From the NCBI GenBank assembly GCA_033964015.1, contig CM066916.1, forward strand, positions 11,820,501 to 11,884,500: a stretch of 64,000 nt of DNA, given 5' to 3'. This DNA is from Scolanthus callimorphus (Eukaryota > Cnidaria > Anthozoa > Actiniaria > Edwardsiidae). The first letter of the stretch is position 1, and each line of letters begins with the position of its first letter. Shown here in pieces: positions 46,061 through 57,800 of the stretch. The notes under the pieces are model-generated. The model was given only the letters and a program-made list of their open reading frames with translations. It did no database searches and had not been told where the DNA came from. The translations under genes were made by a program, and so were the position numbers.

Positions 46061-47537
46061 GTATCTGTATGAGGCGTCATTGAAGTGTTTACCACAAAAG
46101 TAAAACGCAGTGTTTCTTGTTTTGCTATGTTTTCCTGTTTTTGCTTTAATTTGCTGTACTCTGCTGTGCTGTGCTGGGAAAAGGTGTTTCTAAAATTAGA
46201 CACTTTTTAGAATCTTACCGCGCTGATTGACGAACCTATACGAGAGAAAATCTTCCAACCCCCTCCCCCTAAAGATCAAATGGTCTACCCCAGAGACTCT
46301 TGCTAATGAAACTCTTGATATGACGTAAATGAAGACGAACAAGCTGTCTCGTAGAGCCTTTTGATTTTGGTTTCTTTTTAATTCGTTACTCTTTTATTTT
46401 GGACGTAAATCTACTCCAGCCTGGTCCCAGGCTTTCCTCGTCTGCAGTGAGAAGGTAAACCGCTGAATGAATGTGCGCGGGCTCGAGGACTTGTCCTGTG
46501 ACGTCACGCTCCTGTGACGTCGCGCTTCTACCACAGGAAGCCCACCCAGAACGCCAGGAACTAGGCTGAATCTACTCGATTGAATTTCGCACATGTGTTT
46601 GCAAGAAATAATGTTTAGTCGGTAATCACAGGGGTATTCACATACCGCGAATGGAATTCTATGGGATTATTCCTATAGCGCTATATATAAAATAGCACGA
46701 AAAAAGCGTAGATCGAGACTCGTGTGATATCGACTTTTTGAGTCTATTTTCGGCAGAATCCTAACCGACTGAAGCTTTGATATGCGTGATATGGTATGAT
46801 ATATTTTCCTCAAATTCGACATAAAAAGAGATCATACGATTCTAGTGTAATGGTTGCTCTCAAGAAAGCTCGTGTCATAGTCGGACTTCTGGTGATTATA
46901 GAAAACGCGAGATAATAGTGAAGTGAAAAAGCAACACAAAACATGAGTACTTTCGAGTTACTGACAATATCCCCATATCCCTAATAAGGAGTTTTTGGCA
47001 GAGAAAGATCAACGAAAATTGGACGAGCGAGATTGGCCCACGGGATGGCTTGTAGCCTTATTCGGCCTGTTACGCTTCGCGGCGCGTTATATCGTAGCTA
47101 TATTATATAAATGATCATAAAAATGATTGCAGTTTGGTAAGGGGGGTCATATTTTGGGGGGCTCGCATGTTACGGGGGTCAAAAATTTTGGCCTTGTATT
47201 TGGATCGACCGTTGAACCCGTAGTGTATACGATGCCAAAAAAGATAACTGCGTACTCTTAGCCAACCAACCAAACCGAGATAGTGGCATGGCTGAATAAA
47301 TATTATCTGTATTTTACTTTTGGGCCTCTGATGGGGTCAGGTTTTAATAATATTTGTAGTCTATCATACTTCAGAATACTTGTAGTCTAAGAATTTAAAG
47401 AATGCTTGTCAGTACTGAAACCAGAACTTCCTTTACCATCCTTAATTCCTTTAACCATCATTTTGAATACGTTGGTTTTTGCTATTAACGAGAACTTGCT
47501 AAAACTTCATTAATTTTTCGATCAAACGTAGTACGAA
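46061..47537. other. Repeat-rich intergenic DNA, part duplicated at 51.2 and 51.5 kb
   Basis: 46965-47095 (CTGACAATATCCCCATATCC, AGAGAAAGATCAACGAAAATT and following) recurs at 51270-51298 plus 51506-51605. 46630-46690 recurs inverted at about 51220-51260. 46416-46567 has weak inverted ends around AGCCTGGT. No gene seen. Confidence 0.5.
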
Positions 47538-47640
47538 TGTGTTACAGTTACAATCTGAAGAAGCCCTGAAGAAGAGCTGAAGTAAAGGCTTGAAACGTTG
47601 GCAAAATCCGTCTGTTCTGTCCTTTCTTCAATCTATTCCC
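47538..47640 (+). repeat. Relic of a second Penelope-like terminal repeat
   Basis: CTGAAGAAGAGCTGAAG, GGCTTGAAACGTTGGC and the nearby TCTGTTCTGTCCTTTCTTCA are the form seen in Penelope-like ends, with CTGAAGA before a short AGC/GCT stem and GAAA. No coding part nearby. Confidence 0.4.
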
Positions 47641-47827
47641 AGTAACAATCTATACAAGCGGAAATGCAAAGCTATGAATCAAAGAGTACAACAACAACAT
47701 TTTATTTCATTTCTATGATTTACAACATTTTAAAAGTAACCCGCTTAACCCACTATAGTCTGTTTATAGAACTACCTTGAAAACTTTGAGATTCATCTTT
47801 ATAAAATCATTATCTGGCAGGATTCAA

Positions 47828-49073
47828 CCGCGGTGAAGCTCCTTACTTATTCGCGTTTCCCGATTCGACTGCTTACTGATTCCTCAGGTGTGTTAAGGCC
47901 TGACTTGGGGCTTATACGCGGGCAGAAAAGAATTTTGCCAATATCTCTAATACGAAAATAGCTACAGCAATGAAACTTTGCATCAGTGTTAATTCTAGTA
48001 CCAGCAAAATTTTGACAGTTGATGTTTCCATGACAACCAAATGAAAGTGGCGTGTACCATATTTATCCATTTTGGGGACAAAACTTAAAATGGGGAACAG
48101 AAAACCTCATCCTATTCTGAAAATACGATGGAATTTTCCTTTACTGCATTGATTCCTTCAATAGAGCGTCTTTTAAGGCTGACCACCTTGAAAATTAGTG
48201 GAGATAGGAGAGAAACTTGGTTGCTAGGGCAACATTTCTCACGATCACGTGACCCTGGACACGATTAAAAAACGCTATGAAATGCAGAAGTCCATGAAGA
48301 TTACGAATTTAGGGTCAAAAAGTAGGAAAATTGGCAGTAAGTTTTCCCCGTTTTGATTGAAAGTAAATTTTAAACGGTACTTACAGATACTATAAAATTG
48401 TGTCTCCATAGCAACTAAATGCATGGAACAGTTAAGGTCCGGGGACGTGTTACTCATACCAAGTTCCATTTCGGTAGCTATTTTGCTAATGTAGTTATTT
48501 GCAAAAACAGCTTTTTGCCTTAAGAATCCGCGTATAAGCCCCACCTCCTTTCAAGTCAGGCCTTAACATGCCTGAGTCGGCCATTTACCGATTCAGTTCC
48601 GGGGGGTAATTATGAAAAAAGTATTTCAGTCAAACTATCAATGCAATAACTCTCAAACACATTTTATTTCCATACATAACTGTAGTCCAATTTTCAAAAA
48701 ATATTGTTTTCAAAACAGTTATACAAAAAAGACATTTTCGATTAATGGTTTTATTACACAATATACTACTACTTTATACAAAGAAAAAGACTTGTGAGAA
48801 GTATTGCAAAATGTGATCTGTGTGCCTAGAGCATCGCGCTTATGGTCGCACGACACATTGCTGCGTTGTTCAATTCTGCATGGGAAATTTGTTCTTGAAA
48901 CGGTTCACGAATCCTGAAAATTGGACCTACGGTTCTGTCATGGAAATAAAATGTGTTTGAGAGTTATTTTGAAATATTTCCTTTTAAGTATCCCCCCGAA
49001 CTGAATCGGTAAATGGCCGAATCAGCAAGCAGTCGAATCGGGAAACGCGAATAAGTAAGGAGCTTCACCGCGG
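47828..49073. mobile_element. TIR transposon with 10 bp TSD, hosting a nested element
   Basis: CAGGATTCAA at 47818-47827 and 49075-49084 flanks the ends CCGCGGTGAAGCTCCTTACT and their inverse. The arms are about 170 bp and continue through CGGCCATTTACCGATTCAGT and AACTCTCAAACACATTTT. The left arm is broken by the insert at 47883-48576. Without it the element is about 550 bp and almost all arm. Non-autonomous. Confidence 0.88.
47883..48576. mobile_element. Nested TIR element (694 bp) inside the left arm
   Basis: CTCAGGTGTGTTAAGGCCTG at the left is inverted as CAGGCCTTAACATGCCTGAG at the right, and GGGGCTTATACGCGG recurs inside both ends. The host sequence reads CTGATTC before it and TCGGCC after it, while the intact opposite arm reads CTGATTCGGCC. 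The duplication is therefore only TC. Interior non-coding. Confidence 0.85.
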
Positions 49074-49235
49074 TCAGGATTCAAAGCAATTGATTATGAG
49101 CTAACTTAGGAATAACAATCTTTCAATGCCGAGTCTTTTCAGACATTTGTACAAATGCCCCGATCTACGTTGTTTTATAAGGGTTGAAATGTCTAAATGT
49201 CTCGAAAACCGCGCGTTAGAATTTTTTTTTGTTCC

Positions 49236-49691
49236 TCACTCTCTATATCCAGTCACAAATAATTGCGCAATCTGTTTGCCCTTCTTCTTTCCATTATTCT
49301 TTTTGCCGTTGTCAACAAAAGTGAGCTCCACGTACACCTTTCTGTCGTTAGTAACAGGAAACCACATATTCTCAGAGTTAGCCACCACTGCACTGGGGGA
49401 CACTGCAAAAGTCAAACCCTTTAAGTACTTCGCCCCACTGTTCCCGTCCTGAGTGTAAATGGTGTAAAATCGAGGTTGGAAGGAAGTCTGTTTGTGGGTT
49501 ATCACGAAAGCGTAGACAAGAACTTCTTTAGCACCTGCAGGGACGGACGCGGGTAAATCAAAGTGGACTGGTTGTCCGTTAGTCGCCATCGCGGGGAGCT
49601 CTCCAAGGAATGGAGTTTCCGGAATTGAAACCCATGTTTGGGAATTGGCGAGGGTACAGAGTGCGCAAAGCAAAAACACCCTATTCAGCAT
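49236..49691 (-). CDS. Small secreted protein, single exon, unknown family
   Basis: Minus-strand open frame of about 151 aa starting at ATG 49691. It opens with a typical signal peptide (MLNRVFLLCALCTLANS, likely cut before QTW). The mature part has no cysteine pairs and no membrane segment. It alternates short hydrophobic beta-like stretches (KEVLVYAFVITH, PRFYTIYTQDG, KVYVELTFVD) and ends FVTGYRE after a Lys/Asn/Gly-rich loop (GKKNNGKKKGK), which suggests a compact all-beta secreted domain. The frame is open up to an ATG at 49817, but the 42 residues added there look like translated leader and would bury the signal peptide, so I prefer 49691. It has no introns, in contrast to the neighbouring RAB24 copies that flank it on the other strand. 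I do not recognise the family; a marine-invertebrate beta-sandwich or lectin-like protein would fit. An upstream 5' UTR exon is possible. Confidence 0.62.
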   Translation of the reverse strand: MLNRVFLLCALCTLANSQTWVSIPETPFLGELPAMATNGQPVHFDLPASVPAGAKEVLVYAFVITHKQTSFQPRFYTIYTQDGNSGAKYLKGLTFAVSPSAVVANSENMWFPVTNDRKVYVELTFVDNGKKNNGKKKGKQIAQLFVTGYRE

Positions 49692-49829
49692 TGTAGAAAC
49701 AGAATTAACTGTAGTGTAAGATGGTCCTGCTACTGTTCTGGCTTCTTCTTGGTGAGCTCGTGTCGTTGGAATGATAAGTCTGCTTGCTTTGCTCGATATT
49801 GCACGAAAACTCGCCATTGGTTAGATTAA

Positions 49830-50384
49830 TATAGATTCAAGATTAGTGATTCATTTCATTGATTCCTGATGAGAACCAACACTTATAATGAGACCGCAAG
49901 CCTGTAGCAAGAGATGCAAAATCTTAATAGGTGCATGATCACCATCCAAAACAAATAAGCCAAGATCGTGAAAATCACTTCAGCTCTCGCCAATTCTTAT
50001 TTTCAAAGAGAACTGTTTAAAGTTGCGGGTGTTTTGATCCTTGGCTTCAAACTTTCGGCATCCTGCAGAGCCGGGATAGCCCGCGGGATAGGCTTCCAAT
50101 ACACTCTCTTTGATGACTGGAGGCTTGTGTGATCAATGTGTATTGTTTAAATTTGCTGGGCTATCAGAATAAAGTGAAGGAATTTCGCGGGTGTTTTGAT
50201 ATTGGCTTCAAACTTTCGGCATCCTTACAGAGCCGGGATAAGCTTCGAGGACTGAAGGCTTGTGCGATCAATGTTTACTGTTTCAGAGGAATGTCTCGAC
50301 TTCTCAAACTTTCGGCATCCTACAAAGCCAGGATAAGCTTCACCAAGATACTCTCTTTGAGGACTGAAGGCGTGTGCGATCATT
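49830..50384 (+). repeat. Modules repeated around CTTTCGGCATCCT
   Basis: CAAACTTTCGGCATCCT with AGAGCCGGGATA recurs near 50048, 50211 and 50308. TGCTGGGCTATCAGAATAAA with GTGAAGG recurs near 50152 and 50612, on the far side of the next element. An irregular tandem duplication, non-coding. Confidence 0.7.
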
Positions 50385-50385
50385 G

Positions 50386-50592
50386 GCCGTTTTCACACTA
50401 TACGACGAAGAAATCGTCTGGACGAGACGATTTGTTCGTCTTTTGTACGTCTAGGTCCTATGAAAAATCGTCTTCCTAGACGGCCAAACAGACGAACAGA
50501 TTTAGACGATTTGTTCGTCCCGTTTTCACATCATACGATTTGTTCGTCTTGAGACGATTTGTCCGTCCAGACGTCTCTAGTGTGAAAACGGC
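50386..50592. mobile_element. MITE rich in GACGATTTGTTCGTC
   Basis: GCCGTTTTCACACTA at the left is inverted as TAGTGTGAAAACGGC at the right. The interior carries five or more ACGATTTGTTCGTC or AGACGATTT motifs in both orientations. It sits in the repeat modules of 49830-50680. Confidence 0.85.
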
Positions 50593-50749
50593 TAATGTGC
50601 ACTGTTTAAAGTTGCTGGGCTATCAGAATAAAGTGAAGGTATTTCGCGGGTGTGGGTCCCTCTTCATCAAAATGTCACTGTATGTTACTCCTCCAAACTG
50701 CAAATTATTCACATTTGAATAACGAACATGAAATGAATATATAGAGGAT

Positions 50750-50869
50750 ATTACATGGCCGCGCGGAGATACGAATTTTATCTTGAAAATTTATTTGAAA
50801 ATTTATAAAAATTTTGATAAATTTTTAACAGGAGAAGATAAAATTCGTATCTCCAAGCGGTCATGTAAT
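50750..50869. mobile_element. Hairpin element, GATACGAATTTTATCTT arms
   Basis: TTACATGGCCGCGCGGAGAT and ACGAATTTTATCTT at the left are inverted at the right (AAGATAAAATTCGTATCTCC, CATGTAA). Confidence 0.8.
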
Positions 50870-50877
50870 GTTCTGTT

Positions 50878-51063
50878 TATTATATAAACATCAATGAAAT
50901 ACCAAATTCAAATTTTATTTTATTAGTTAAGCTTAAAAATCGAGCATTCAGCAAAGGCAAGTGTGATATTTTCACATGTGAAAATAACATGATATTTTCA
51001 CGTGTGAAGATATCAAGTTTTCGCGCGGGAGATCACCTGGTATTTCATTGGTGTTTATATAAT
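50878..51063. mobile_element. TIR element, TATATAAACAYCAATGAAAT ends
   Basis: TATATAAACATCAATGAAAT at the left is inverted as ATTTCATTGGTGTTTATATA at the right. The interior has TGATATTTTCACATGTGAAA-type palindromes. It adjoins the preceding hairpin. Confidence 0.8.
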
Positions 51064-51298
51064 AAAAAATAATATTCTATATTTTTCTTAATTAAAATTC
51101 ATTCACTCCCCCAGGGTTTATTAAACGGCAACTTGCTCTCTTTCAAACGAGACGCACTTAGAAGATATTCTCCTGATCCTGTGTTCAACACAAGATAGTG
51201 ACTTGACGTGAAAACACAACACATAGCGCTATAGGAACCTCATAGAATTCCATTCGTGGTATGTGTACTTACTGACAATATCCCCATATCCCAAATAA

Positions 51299-51505
51299 GG
51301 GGCCGACCATTTAACTTTTTTTTTTGGGGGGGGGGGCTTTTTTATCGGTGCAATATTTTTTTTTTCTACTCCGTTAAGCGGTGAGAATTTTTTTCCATAA
51401 AAAAGAAGGGTTTTAGTCCCCTTTTTGCTGTGCAGGAAACATAGTGCAAGAAATTTTTATTCAAAAAAGCCCCCCCCCCCCCTCAAAAGTTAAATGGTCG
51501 GCCCC
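51299..51505. mobile_element. 207 bp MITE with TAA target duplication
   Basis: GGGGCCGACCATTTAACTTT at the left is inverted as AAAGTTAAATGGTCGGCCCC at the right. TAA flanks both sides (51296-51298, 51506-51508). The same host sequence without the element is present at about 46977-46992. TIRs with a 3 bp TWA duplication fit the PIF/Harbinger superfamily. Confidence 0.9.
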
Positions 51506-51699
51506 TAAGGAGTTTTAGGCAGAGAAAGATCAACGAAAATTCGACGAGTGAGATTGGCCACGGGATAGCTACTGTAGCCTTATTCGGCCTGTAATACGCT
51601 TTGCAGTGCAAAGCGGGTTGCCTGAGAGAAAACAGTAGCCTGGGGAAGAGAGGCTGAACAATAGCCAAATTAGCTGAAATATAATCTCATTGGTTGTTG

Positions 51700-51892
51700 C
51701 GTGACAATATTTGCTTTCTTATTTGTATTGTCATCACCCAATCACGTGTGACTTCCGGTGCGGTGTGGCGAAATAAATTCTCCCGTGCGTAGTATTGGTT
51801 ACAGATCTGAAACTTTGAATCACGATAAGCTCCCATGACTATAAATCCTTTGGCAAACTGTACTCTTTGGTTGTCATGTCGAAACTGAAAGA
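51700..51892 (+). promoter_or_regulatory. Probable proximal promoter of RAB24 copy 2
   Basis: Just upstream of the ATG are CCAAT (about 51738), an E-box in ATCACGTGTG (51741-51750) and an ETS-type ACTTCCGG (51751-51758). The three sites lie within about 20 bp and 135-155 bp before the start codon. The E-box resembles the TFEB/CLEAR consensus used by autophagy and lysosome genes, which is interesting for a RAB24 paralog but rests on one 10 bp site. Confidence 0.35.
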
Positions 51893-54800
51893 ATGAACGC
51901 AACGTCTGGCAACGAAGTGAAGATAGTACTGTTGGGTAAGCAACATGGCGGAAAGTCCTGTCTGCTTATCCGATATCTTCATCATAAGTTCACCCCGGGC
52001 AAAACTAGCGTGGTAAGTCGTGTTTTCACATGTATTTCCTGTCTGGCTTTACAACAATGGAATATATTCAGAGTGAATTTAAGCAGATAACTATGTGTCG
52101 CTTGCATGCAAAATCGCGGCCCTGCGCTGGCGAGCGTTATTGAACAGGGAAGCATCCAAACTATAGAAGGCCAGAATCCTTTTGAGTCAACGGAGGAAAA
52201 TCGTAATAGTTGTATCCTCCTACATATGATTCCTCTTTGTTATTTCGAGCGTGGATAACATAAATCTCAATGTTAAAAAGGCGACAAACCTGACAAACAC
52301 GTTCTGATTTCGCTCGCCTTGTCGTCACGCAACTCGCAACTAGCCCTACTTTTCTGGGAAAGTCACACAACACTCAAGCTGTGTCACGCACTTAGAAAGG
52401 GGCGTACTTATTATTTCTAATTTATTCAACATGTTATTTTTTTATTTATTCAACATATTGTTATTTATTCCAAATCTTTTTAGACAATAGGGGCGGGGTA
52501 TGGAACACGTCGTGTCCATGTGAATGCTACAGACATCCTACTAGGGATATGGGTGAGTGTTATACACTTGAAGTCGAGAGATTGAATTATTCCAATCACG
52601 CCTATTTCAAGACCCTATAAAGTGGCGTAGTCTCCAGGAGGGGGACTCCCATATTGTTTGGTCGAGGATGATCGTCGTAAATTTTCAGTTTCACCAAAAC
52701 CGAACAATGGCGGGCCATGGCATGACTCAAATAATTTCTTACTCTAAAGAAACCCTAAACAGCTAAAAGATGAGGCCTGATGTGCAAAGTAGGCGCGAAG
52801 GAGACAGGTAAAAGATACCCATCAAGACATTTCCGTGTTTGTTTCTAATTTGTCGTCTTCTCATCGAGTAATCTCTCTTTCTTACACATAAGAAAGTGCT
52901 GTCGTTTTTATGGCAAATCCGCGCGGGTTGCCTGTGGTGTTCAAAACGTGTCTCAGGCCCCTCGGGGAGCAAAAAATGCGACCAAAGAGATCGATTTTCT
53001 CGAGTATCTGCAAGTTTTGGTAAATTTCCCTGCTTTTTTCGCTAAGATACGAGGAAAAGTACTTACAGACCTTCCAAATAAGGTAAGGGGAATTTCCTAA
53101 TAAGGAAGTTTTGCAACGTCGGCAAAACGACAGTTTTTGGCAAAATTTAGAAGCACCATCATGGGAAAAAACAATTTGGACACAGTTTCGTCCATAAAAG
53201 ATACCTATCTCCCTACAATTGTACTAAAGATCGAGATCACCCTTAAAAGAGACCAAACCCCGTGATTTTAACACCTAACAGATACGACGATCATCCCCGG
53301 CAAAATGGGAGTCCCCCCCCCCCTCCCACCTCCCCCGGGCTCCAGGCATTGATTTTTAACGTCTAGAGGGGGGAGGGGGCAGAAAAATCTGTATACATAT
53401 ACTTTTGTTATAGCTAGCCTAAAACCGTTGCTTCGGGTTGAGAATTTTCAAAACGTGGTTGATTTGGCTTTTTCTGTTCCACATTCAAACCATCTACCTC
53501 CCCCCGGGCTCCAGGCATTGATTTTTAACGTCTAGAGGGGGAGGGGGCAGAAAAATCTGTATACATATACTTTTGTTATAGCTAGCCTAAAACCGTTGCT
53601 TCGGGTTGAGAATTTTCAAAACGTGGTTGATTTGGCTTTTTCTGTTCCACATTCAAACCATCTACAGGAATCAGGTCCTTGCTCTGTTTCGCCTAGTACA
53701 GTCAACAGAAAACCAGGGGCGCTTTCCATTTGACAAAAAATCCCGGATCGGCTAAAAGTCAAATGGAAAGCGCCAAACCCGGGAAGAGATTTCGGAAATT
53801 TGTGACGGCAACCTTTTGAGCTTATCCCAGAACCTGGAATTTTCGAAACTTTCGGGAAATCGCTTCCCTGCCCAGGGGGGTACTCGGATATAAAAATGAC
53901 GGGGGGGTCCGACGGAGTTCCAAATTTCATACCCAAAAAATACCTGAGTCATAAATTTTATACCCAAAAAAATACCTGCTCCCAAAATTTGATACCCAAA
54001 AAAATACCCAACTTTGTTAGCCTAAAAAGGCTATTTAACACCAGCACAACACATGATGCCTGTCCCATTATATGTTTTACCTTATGGCAGTATCTTGATG
54101 ATCAACTAGCCTGTCAGAGGTTTCAACCCAAAAAAATACCCGCGGATTTTTCAACACTAAAAAAAATTCCTGGTAGAATTTTCAACCCAAAAAAATACTT
54201 TTACTACAAATTTCATACCCAAAAAAATACGTCGGACCCCCCCGTCATTTTTATATCCGAGTACCCCCCTGCTAGCAGAGGCCTCTTTTCTCTGCGCATC
54301 AGCCAGCGAAATGCAGAGAAAAGAGGCCTCTCTTAGCAGGAAAGGAAATCGCTTTCCATTTGACATCATTCCCGGTTATTTCCCCGAAAAGACGCTTTCC
54401 ATTTGATTTCCAACCGGTATCGAAAATTTGTGGTAAATAATAATAATAATAACTAGAAGTTTCTAACAGAAAGTGAAGTGCTCGCGGCAATAGAGAATGT
54501 GCCTCCTCTGTAGAAATCATCAGAAGAGCAATATCCAAGGCAAATGATTTCTTTTGTCATCTTGTTTAATACCGATTTGTCATGATGTCCATATATGACC
54601 ACTGGTAGCTAAAAATATGATCATCTTTTGCTCAAAATTTATAAATTTTATCACTCAAAGATCTCCAAATGGCATAATATTGTCTATGTAATGCAGCTTA
54701 ATGAGGTGACTGAATAGGAAATAAACATTCACTTGGTGTGCTAAAAAACAACAGTAATTTGCCAGAAATTCAGACCAAAAATGGAGATGCAACAAATTAC

Positions 54801-57800
54801 AAAAATACAGAAAAAAACTGATAAAGAAAATTTTCTTAATTTCAGAAATAGCTTTTAATTTAATTTTCTTATGCCTTAGATTAATACAGATCCTACCAGT
54901 AATATTATTCGATTTATCCCTCAGATTTTCTTGTTATATTATTCACAAATAATGTGCTTACAATTGCAATCACTTAGCAGTTTCTTTGGCTAGCTAGTTT
55001 TAACTCTATCTTATTTTTTTAGTTATAACATTGCTGGAATTATATTCTTTGGATGAGTCTACAGAAAGAAAAGGAAAAACTCAAAACTTAGCACACATAA
55101 AAAACATCTCTCAATCAATCAAGTTTATTTCTAAAATCCATTTATTTCAAGTACCCATGGGAATTGTCTTGTTCCTCTGAGGCCTAGTTTCCATATAGTC
55201 TTATCTGTCGTATCAGTCAACCGTGAAACAAAAGAATAATTCCAATGTCCATTGTTTCACTGTCGACTGATATGACAGATAAGACTTTATGGAAACCAGG
55301 CCTAAAGTAAGCAAATCTTCGTGAAATGGTTGTAAAAACATACTCCCTATTAATAATAATGAGATGAACAAATGCAGACCAAAGAAAGAACAAACCAGTT
55401 TGACTCATAATACAACCCGATCAAATTTATTTCAGAATTCAAGGTGAACAGAACTATAGGTTAACTTTAACAGAAAAAATACCTGAAGTCTTGCGTAAAC
55501 TTTCTTGAAACTGCCAAACAACCAAGCAATTTGCCCCTGGCATTTGCAATAGTAGTACCATTTGTCATGATTGTAATTCCATTGTAGTAGTGACATGTTC
55601 CGCATGGTGTTTATCTCATACATACAGTCAAGTGGAGTGCAAATGCAATAGACTGTTTAGTACAATTGTCACAACCATTGTATGGAGTTTCCACAGATCT
55701 CAAAATTATTTAAAGCCTTAGGATGTTTAGAGGTTGATCGTGTTGTTATATTAATTTGAAACAATCCAGTATGAATTCTGTTTCAATGATTGTATTAGGA
55801 ATCAGCTATAAGGTTCGATAACTGTTGTCTGCTTGTCGCTGCTTGTATACCATCTATTGTAATCACAACCTTCCTGCATAATATGCTTGTCTTGCTTGGC
55901 ATTCATTATGAAAAGGGAAGGTCAGTCCTATGCCTATGGAGAGAAAGCGAAATGTGCTTTGGTTGCCGTGGAATCTATCGTTGAACCACAGCAAAACTCC
56001 GGGACAAAAGGTCAAGTGGTATAAAATATAATAACGGGAGTTTAAAATTGCAAGTGAAAGAAACGAAGAACCTACCTAGAAACAAAAGTCCGCTCTCGGG
56101 GCTTGAGAGAACAGTTTTTAAGTCGAAGAACCAGAGTTTACCATCGCGTAGCCGCCGCAGCCGCCATCTTGAAAATGTGACCCCCTGCTGAGGATCACCG
56201 CGGAAATACGTTTTTGCGCGCCCGGTCCGCAAATCACGGCCAGCGGTTTTTCGCCCCAAAATTAGCTGTGAAATGCCACTCGTGGAAAGAAAACTTGATC
56301 GTCTTGGAAGACGAAAAAATGCAGAAATTCAGACCAAATCATTTAATATGGTAATGTAATAATCACATAGGGTCTTTGTTTATTCCTTTTCCAATATCAT
56401 CTAGCTTTGTGACAACAGGAATAGCTCAGAAATTTGTAGAAAACTGCTTTTAAAAAAATTGACTCGCATGTTCTTCTCTCTAGTTTTGTCACCTCCGGTT
56501 GTCTCGCTGCTTTGGTCGAGGCTCACAAAAACCCAAGGCTCAGAAAAAGTACGCAATACTCAGATTTAATTTTTCAATATGTTGTTCTTTTTTAAAATCC
56601 ACACAAAATATAAGTTGCCAAACAAAATAAAGCTTGCACTGGTATTCATATTTGGAGCTAAATGCAGAAGATCGATTTTACTTGATGTGTGCAGGACGTT
56701 GGGTGTCGCTTGGAGGACGTAAAAGTGCAAAAATTCACGTAAAATATTTGATACAGTAATGTGATAACCACATAGGTTTTTGTTTATTCACCTTGAAATA
56801 CCAATCACGTTTTATAACAAGAGGAAAACCCCAGGATTTGTAGAAAACTACTCTCACTGCAACTGTCTCTCGCATGCTCTTGCCTCCATTTTGGAGTCTG
56901 TTTGCTTTGGCTGAGGCTCACAAAAACCCAAAGCTCAGAAAAAGTATGCAATACTCAGACTTATTTCTTTAATATGTTGTTAATTTTTATAGTCCACACA
57001 AAATATGACATGCCAGAAAAAAATAAAGCTTGCACTGATATTCAAATCTGGTGTTCAATCCATGCCACAAATTTTGTTTTTGTGTACAAAACTTACAGTT
57101 ATCCTAGATATTTTGTAGACCTCGAAGATAAAGACATGGTATTATTATGGAATTATAATATGGTATCCTTTTTATAATTATATTCTGTTCTCAATAAAGA
57201 ACAACAACAAAAAACTGTCATCAACAAACATCTAGAATGGATGTAGATTTCATTCTCTAGCTTCACACACCTTGGTTCTCCTTGAATCATGGCTGAATAA
57301 AATCTTCAAATTATTAGTTTACTGAAAGCATAGGAAACTACGGGTCTCATTTCTCACTATATTATGTAGTTTTGTTATGATTTGATATGCTAAGAAAAAA
57401 TTAAGCTTGCATGCATATTCAGTTGATGAAGTCAGAAGATGCAGCAAGTGGTCAGTAGTGCTCATATAAGATGCACACAGCTGGAGATATTTTCTTTTTA
57501 CAAAATATCAAAAATTAATACAAATGTTTGGTAAAATATACTTCTAGTTCCTTGGTTTGCTATTTTTCATGACTGTCCCACCTGTGTAATGGAACTTGTT
57601 TGCAAGGAGAATGGGAGGGTCATTAGAAATTACTGTCAACTCACTCACATTAGGTGGGTGTCCAGAGGCACAGCTAGGGATGGGGGGGGGGGGGGGTACT
57701 AGGGGCCTTTGACCCCCTTTTTTTAGAAGAAAAATACAGTAAACTTTAAGAAAAAATCGGAAAGATGGAAAGGGGCACCATATATTTGTACAGATGTGAC

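Noticed and set aside
49692..49817. Longer start for the secreted protein
   Set aside because: Would place 42 residues before a clear signal peptide.
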